Shown here: piece after piece, positions 58,440 through 64,000 of the stretch
How the letters are laid out: every line of letters starts with the position of its first letter
How positions within the stretch are numbered: the first letter of the stretch is position 1
Assembly (NCBI GenBank): GCA_030762935.1
Contig: CM060884.1
Span: forward strand, 70,743,696-70,807,695
Length of the DNA stretch: 64,000 nt
From: Hymenopus coronatus
Lineage: Eukaryota > Arthropoda > Insecta > Mantodea > Hymenopodidae
Reading direction: 5' to 3'
The notes under the pieces: model-generated
Told to the model about the DNA's origin: nothing
Database searches by the model: none
What the model saw: the letters and a program-made list of their open reading frames with translations, nothing else
Position numbers and translations under genes: made by a program

Positions 58440-59105
58440 CACGCACACGCACACACACACACACACTCACAACTACACCACGTATTCATACATATAGATT
58501 ACTCAAACACCAAATAATTCTATACAATATTTGCACGAATATTTTATTTCTTAGTGCACGTACTTCCATTAAGTATGTGCCCAGGCTTGGCCAGTTTTGG
58601 CTGTTTGGAATCAAATCCCAGAATGTTGTCGTTCGTCTGTTTGAAAATAAAATTACTTCCGGCAATAGTTTTTTCCTAGCATCCTCCATCTGCACGCAAT
58701 CTGCCAAAATATGCGTCCAGTCTTCCTGATCCCCGCATAATGGGCAAACCCGCCTACCAGCTTCATCTACTACCTTACGGGTTTTCCACCCTCCCAACCT
58801 GAGCCACGCTATTCCCGACCTTTGTTTCATACCCAATTTTAAAATATATGTTTCTTTACCCCACTCAATTTTTCTTCTTGTAAGTGCAGTGACGATTTGT
58901 TTCTACATTTAGATTATATTTATTTCCTGTTTATATCGCATATATTTTACTTTATTTACGTTACCCCTTTGCCAACTGTCGTTAAGCCAATCTTTGATAA
59001 TCCCCGTTGTAGCCCCGCCGCCCATCATTTTGGATGTTGTATGTTATTTATCTGATGCTGATAACATAGTGCTCTAAGAGTTTGTTGGTCACCTTTAATT
59101 ATTTG
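58440..59105 (-). pseudogene. LINE ORF2 C-terminal fragment
   Basis: The minus strand encodes RSGIAWLRLGGWKTRKVV then RRVCPLCGDQEDWTHILADC, the same CX2CX7HX4C knuckle, and ends near YRIIWCLSNLYV. Upstream, broken frames continue with GDQQTLRALCYQHQ and IIKDWLNDSWQRGNVNKV, so about 650 bp of ORF2 3' end remains, with stops. A GT-rich tract follows the stop codon. No target duplication was seen. Confidence 0.6.
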
Positions 59106-59370
59106 CAGCCAGTATCCAACTACACATAAAATGTTTTAAATGTGAGTCACGCTTGCCCAACCTTGTCAAGTATTATACGGCTTATGAGAATCATTTATTA
59201 TCAGTATGGCTTAGGTTGGACTAAGCATTGATAAGCGCTGACTAATGGAATACTTCCTTGAGTTAAAATGAGATATAGACATCAAAGGTTAAAAATGACG
59301 ACCTTCAACGTTTCTTCTCACGTTTGATTCTTACTGTTTTCTTCTTTTTCTTTTACAAACCTACTAATTA

Positions 59371-61405
59371 CTTTCTCTACTCGTACTATGTGCATAGTGT
59401 ATAGATACGGTATTGTATTGCAACCAAAAATTCGATACCGAAATTTCACTGGAAATATATGCTATAAGTCCCCCTGAATCCAAAACGAATTTTTTTTTAG
59501 AAAAAGGTCCGTGTGTGTCTGTGGACAGCAAAGCTCAAACACTAAAAGATGTAACACGAAGACTAGAAAAATTCCCCACCCCAAACTACCATTTACTTGG
59601 AAACATTTTTGATAATGTTGATATTCTCTAAAATGGCTCTAGCGATTTTGATTAAAATCTCTTATATTTAAGATATTTACTTGCTAAATAAAATGTATAT
59701 CTTGAATTTTCTGCGAATAACTCCTAAAGGCCCCTTTATTCTGTATCAAATTTACGGAATTTTGCATAACTGCTAAACCGTAAGAGATAGACAAAAACTT
59801 ACTACACAAAAAATGTGGAGCACATTAAAACTCATAATTTATGTCACATACAGTTTTTTCGTGGAGTTGAACGTTGTTTAGATATTTTTTTGTTATTGAT
59901 TTCGGCTGTAAAAAACGTATGCATTTTTCAGACAGGAATTTGGCAACTGCTTTCCAAACAAACAAACAAACTTCAGTCACATAGCAACCAGCTTTTGTCT
60001 ATTACTTTGACCTACGGTACTCCCTTATTTCGCTTCTACTTACAAGCAAGCAAGTAATAAGACTATTTCTGCTATTTTTTTTCTCGATTAGCATGAAGCA
60101 AATAGAAGCATAAGCTTTTTAACAATAATTTGTTGCAGAGATGTAGAGAAAGTTATGTGAATGGAACACATCTTTTTTTTAGAAAAAGGTCAGTGTGTGT
60201 CTGTCTGTGGACAGCATAGCTCAAAAACTAAAAGATTGGAAAACCAAACTTGGTGTGTTCCAAGGACGTGACACAAATATTTTGAGAAAAATCCCCCCAC
60301 CCAAAACTACCCTATACATGTACACAATTTTGGAAATTTTCATTTTCTCAAAAATGGATCTAACGATTTTGATTAAAATACCATATATTAAAGATATTTA
60401 TACTGCGAATTAAATGTATATATTGACTTTTCTGGGAATAGCCTCTAAAAACTTCTTTATTCTGGATGACCCTTATTGAATTCTGCATAACTATATACCA
60501 TAAGATACAGACAAAAGCTTACTACTCAAAAAATGTAGATCACGATAAAACACAAAATTTATGTCATATATATTTTTTTCGTGTAGTTAGCAGTTTTCGA
60601 AATATTCCTTGTTATTGATTTCAGTTTTAAAATACTTTTCTCACCCGGAAAGTTGTAAACTCCTGGCCATGCATAGAAACGGGTTTCAACCATGTGGCAA
60701 CCAGCTTTTAAAAGATTTTACTATTACTTTAAGCTCTTGTATTCCCTTATTTGCCTTCTACTTACAAGGCACGAGTAGTTAAGAAAATTTCTGTTTGAGA
60801 TAAACATTAAGTAGATAGAGGATTAAGATTTTTAACATTAATTTGCAACAGAGATATACTGAAAGTCATGTATATGTAACACATCAGATTTTTACTTTCT
60901 CTACACGTACTATGTACATAGTGTGTAGAGAAGGTATTGAATTGCATCCAAAAATTTGATACTGAGATTTCAGCGGAAGTATATGTTTTGAGACCCCCTG
61001 AATCCAAATAAAGAATTTTAGAAAAATATCTGTGTGTGTGTGTGTTTGTATCTGTGTGCGTGTCTATGGGTAGGTTAGCTCAAAAACTAAAAGACCGTTA
61101 AATACAAATTTGGTGTTTGGTATCTTCCAAAGATGCGACACGAAGGTTTTCAAGGAAATCCCCCCCTCTCCCAACTACTTTTACATGAAACATTTTTTGA
61201 AAATTTTGATTCTTTCAAAAATGATTCTAACGATTTTGTTTAACATATCGAATGTTTAAGATATTTATATGACAAACGAAATGATATATCTTGGACTTCA
61301 TTCTGGATGACTTTTGTATAAATTCAAACTGTAAGTGATATACAAAATTTACTGCACAAAACATGTAGATCTCATTAAAAAGCATAGTTTATGTTATATA
61401 ATTTC

Positions 61406-61458
<53 letters not shown>

Positions 61459-61930
61459 TTAACCGTTTTTTTTTAGATATTCCGGTTTATTAGTTTTCAA
61501 TTTTAGCCACTCATACTTTTCTCAAACTGGAAGACATCTTTCTTTTCGTTTCTCGTTTGTTTACTCCTGAAAAACGTAGAGGTTGGAATTTCAATTGTTT
61601 CACAATGCGGCCGGCTTTTAAAGGACGAGATTATCACTTTAGCCTGTGCATTTTCTTATTTCTCTTCTACGTGTATGTTTATCTTGATTAAAATGATGTA
61701 GATACTAGATTAATCTTTGCAATAAAAGTTTTGTTTGCCGAACAACTAGAGGACATCATGTGAGTATAACAAACTAGATTTTTCCCTTCTACTTACAAGG
61801 GACCAAGTAATAAGGACAATTTGTGCTAATGTTTATCTCCATTAGCATGAAGTAGATAGAAGAATAAGGTTTTTAACAATAATTTGTTAGAGATATAGAG
61901 AAAGTCATGTGAATATAACACATCAGATTT
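59371..61930 (+). repeat. Head-to-tail array of FamA plus copies
   Basis: 59371-60170 complete; 60181-60892 lacking the hairpin end; 60897-61782 with a T-run at 61407-61452; 61783-61930 a 3' fragment. All have the same orientation. Confidence 0.78.
61407..61452. repeat. Long T homopolymer
   Basis: About 45 consecutive T inside a FamA copy where other copies have 6-8. Confidence 0.95.
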
Positions 61931-62201
61931 TTACTTTATTTACCATGTAAAGTTAGATCAAGTGTTGGGTTTTACCCAAGAATTTTATGACATCTGATTC
62001 ATCTGAATCCAAAAAAGCATTTTAATTTCTCTAGCACGTATGTGCAATGTACATAGTAGATAGTGAAGGTGTTGTAGTTCCAAAAATTCTCGACATTGGA
62101 TACCAAGATTTCACCGGGGAAACATTTTTGAGACGCCTATATAAAAAAACATTTTTAGAAAAATGTCCCTGTGTGTGTGTGTGTGTGCACAAAACGAAAA
62201 G

Positions 62202-62498
62202 AAATGTAAATGGCGTGTTATTTATGGACGCTCTTTAACTGCTTTGGTTCTCAGCGTCCCATTCTATATTGGGCGTGAAAGATCGCTTAATTTTGCTCAG
62301 AGGCCTCTCTTATCAGGCTTGAGGTTCTTTTACGTGCCGTAAATCTACGACACGGGACCCACAGCTTTACTTCCCTTCCAAAGGAAGCCATGCTAAGGAT
62401 TTTTACGCCCGAAAAAATCCATCGTCCTCCGCCGGGTTTGAACCTGCAACCTTGGGTATATGAAGTCAGCATGGTAACCATTACACCACGGAGGGCGA
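62202..62498 (-). mobile_element. SINE-a, full length
   Basis: Clean 14-bp target duplication CACAAAACGAAAAG at 62188-62201 and 62499-62512, in the FamA core. This is the best copy for defining the family ends. Confidence 0.92.
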
Positions 62499-63101
62499 CA
62501 CAAAACGAAAAGGGCCCTTATATAGAAAATTTTGTCTTTAAATTCAATGTCTTACAAGGATGCGCCACGAAGGTTATCAAGAAAATTCCTCCTCGCCTAA
62601 CCATATTTTTCAAAAAGGCTCGATTTTCTCAAAAGTGGCTCAACCGATTTTGATTAAAACATCCTATATTTAAGATATTTTTATGAAAAACGACTTATAT
62701 ATTCTGAATTTTCTCGGAATAGCCTCTGAAGATATCTTTATTCTGAATGAATTTTGTGGAATTTTGCATAACTGGCAAACCGTAAGATATAGACAAATAC
62801 TTACTTTACAAAAAAATGTAGAGCTCGTTAAAATACACAATTTATGTTATGTGTATTTTTTTCCTAGAGTTCACCGTTTTTAAAACATTCCTTGTTGTTG
62901 ATTTCAGTTTTAAAATACTTCCCATGCGGGAACTGTCAACATCTGACCACGCAAAGAAACGGATTTCAATCCCATAGCAGAAATATTAAAGCATTTGACT
63001 GTCGGTTTAGCCTAGTGTATCCCATTATTTCGCTCCTATTTATAAGGAACAAAGTAATAAAACCGTTTCTGCTAGTGTTTTATCTCGATTAGCATGAAGT
63101 A

Positions 63102-63425
63102 ACTCCATGGCCTGACAGCTCACAAGGAACCTTGGCCTACTGCCCGGCCGCTGCGTCTCCCATCTCGGTCCAAGACAGACGTCATGGATGGGGTGCAGTA
63201 TTGAAAGGTGAGACGTGGTCAGCGCCTCGGCCCACCCACCCCCGGTCGGTTAATGCGGTCCTCATGATCTGGAGCCGCTACAACCCTCAATTAGGCCCCC
63301 AGGGACCTCAAGAGGCCAAGTGCACCCCGGACTAGGTCTCCCAACTGGGGAAAAATCCCCACGCCGGTACCAGGAATCGAACCCAGGTCTCCCGCTTGGT
63401 AAGCAGCTGCGCTAAGGAGACGACC
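63102..63425 (-). mobile_element. SINE-b
   Basis: On the minus strand the head reads GGTCGTCTCCTTAGCGCAGC, then GGGTTCGATTCCTGG. Imperfect 14-bp target duplication ATTAGCATGAAGTA / ATTAGAACGAAGTG lies at 63088-63101 and 63426-63439, in a FamA 3' region. The body is longer and GC-rich. Confidence 0.8.
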
Positions 63426-64000
63426 ATTAGAACGAAGTGGATAGAAGAATAATCTTATTAACAATAGTCTGTTACAGAGATGTAGAGAAAGGCATGTGAA
63501 TGTAGCATATCAGATTTTTTTGAATTCAGGGGATCCCAAAACATGTATTTCCGGTGAAATCTCGGTATGGAATTTTTGGGTGTAATACAACAACCTTCTC
63601 AATACACTATGTACAGCGTACGTGTAGAGAAAGTAAAAAAAATTCTTATGCGTTACACTCACATGACTTTCTCTAGCTACTCTATAAACAAACTTCTTAC
63701 AAAAGATAATTCTTCTTTCTTATTACTTAGCTCCTTATAAGTAGAATGGAACTAAGGGAATGCACTAGGCTATTGTGATAGTCAAATGTTTTAAAAGCTG
63801 TCGTTATGCAATTGTCATTGCAAATTGCTTCTTTGCTTGGCCAGGAGTAGAACAAAAGAAACACGGACACTTCCGTCTGAGAAAAGTAAGAGTATAAGTA
63901 CTTCACAATTGAAACGAATTACAAGGAATATCTCGAAAATGGCAAGCTCCACGAAAAAAGATGTATATGACATAACTTGTGTATTTTAATAAGATCTACA

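Larger units (their letters stand above)
62024..64000. repeat. FamA plus copy with SINE-a and SINE-b, then minus copies to the window end
   Basis: 62024-63512 is a plus FamA2-like copy. 63513-63638 is a minus hairpin end. 63639-64000 is a minus FamA2 cut by the window edge. Confidence 0.75.

Noticed and set aside
58283..58729. A 148-codon plus-strand frame
   Set aside because: It lies opposite the LINE fragment and a CA-rich tract; the minus strand carries the recognisable zinc knuckle.

Overview
This is a eukaryotic, very probably insect, window: AT-rich, packed with interspersed repeats, and holding widely spaced exons with GT/AG splice sites. Several mariner transposons, many tRNA-derived SINEs and TA-targeted MITEs suggest an arthropod with a large, repeat-laden genome. 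A hemimetabolous insect is my guess; the sequence does not fix the taxon. There are no operons, CRISPR arrays or rRNA genes, and I see no free-standing tRNA gene.

Host gene. One gene can be assembled on the minus strand from about 35.6 kb down to 3.5 kb. Five exons (35486-35574, 16407-17536, 13259-13501, 6550-6782 and from 3837 downward) have canonical splice sites and compatible phases (1, 0, 0, 2). They encode a signal peptide split between the first two exons, then a long Ser/Thr-rich, heavily N-glycosylatable extracellular region of unknown family. Its 3' end is unresolved: the last exon runs up to a repeat. A second possible signal-peptide exon (34074-34238) lies inside the first intron and could be an alternative first exon.

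Repeat family A. Most of the window is one interspersed family, called FamA here. It is about 0.85-0.95 kb, noncoding and present in both orientations. One end is a hairpin next to ACTTTCTCTAC. The core carries a (GT)n tract of varying length. The other end is GTAGAGAAAGT followed by a second small hairpin and CACATCAGA. In feature strands, '+' means the GT tract reads on the + strand. There are at least two subfamilies: A1 has CTACACGTACTATGTACATAG at its end, and A2 has CTAGCCCCGTATGTACAATG-like ends and a last segment reading GTAGAGCAGCTAGAG. Copies are often nested into T-runs of other FamA copies.

Other elements. There is one intact mariner with full-length transposase and perfect TA-flanked ends (39366-40691), a near-complete mariner pseudogene (49179-50507), a mariner cut by two SINEs (95-945), an internally deleted mariner carrying a SINE (44207-45089), a palindromic mariner derivative made of two 3' ends (55173-55835) and a 5' fragment (23694-24080). 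Eight tRNA-headed SINE families, many with clear target duplications, sit inside FamA or mariner copies. Also present are two copies of a TA-flanked 0.6-kb MITE, an 8-bp-TSD MITE, two LINE 3' fragments, a Tc1/IS630-type transposase relic and a frameshifted tyrosine-recombinase-like fragment split from its upstream part by the intact mariner.

Order of events readable from nesting: FamA amplification came early and in several rounds, SINEs and mariners landed in FamA afterwards, and the intact mariner at 39 kb looks among the most recent.
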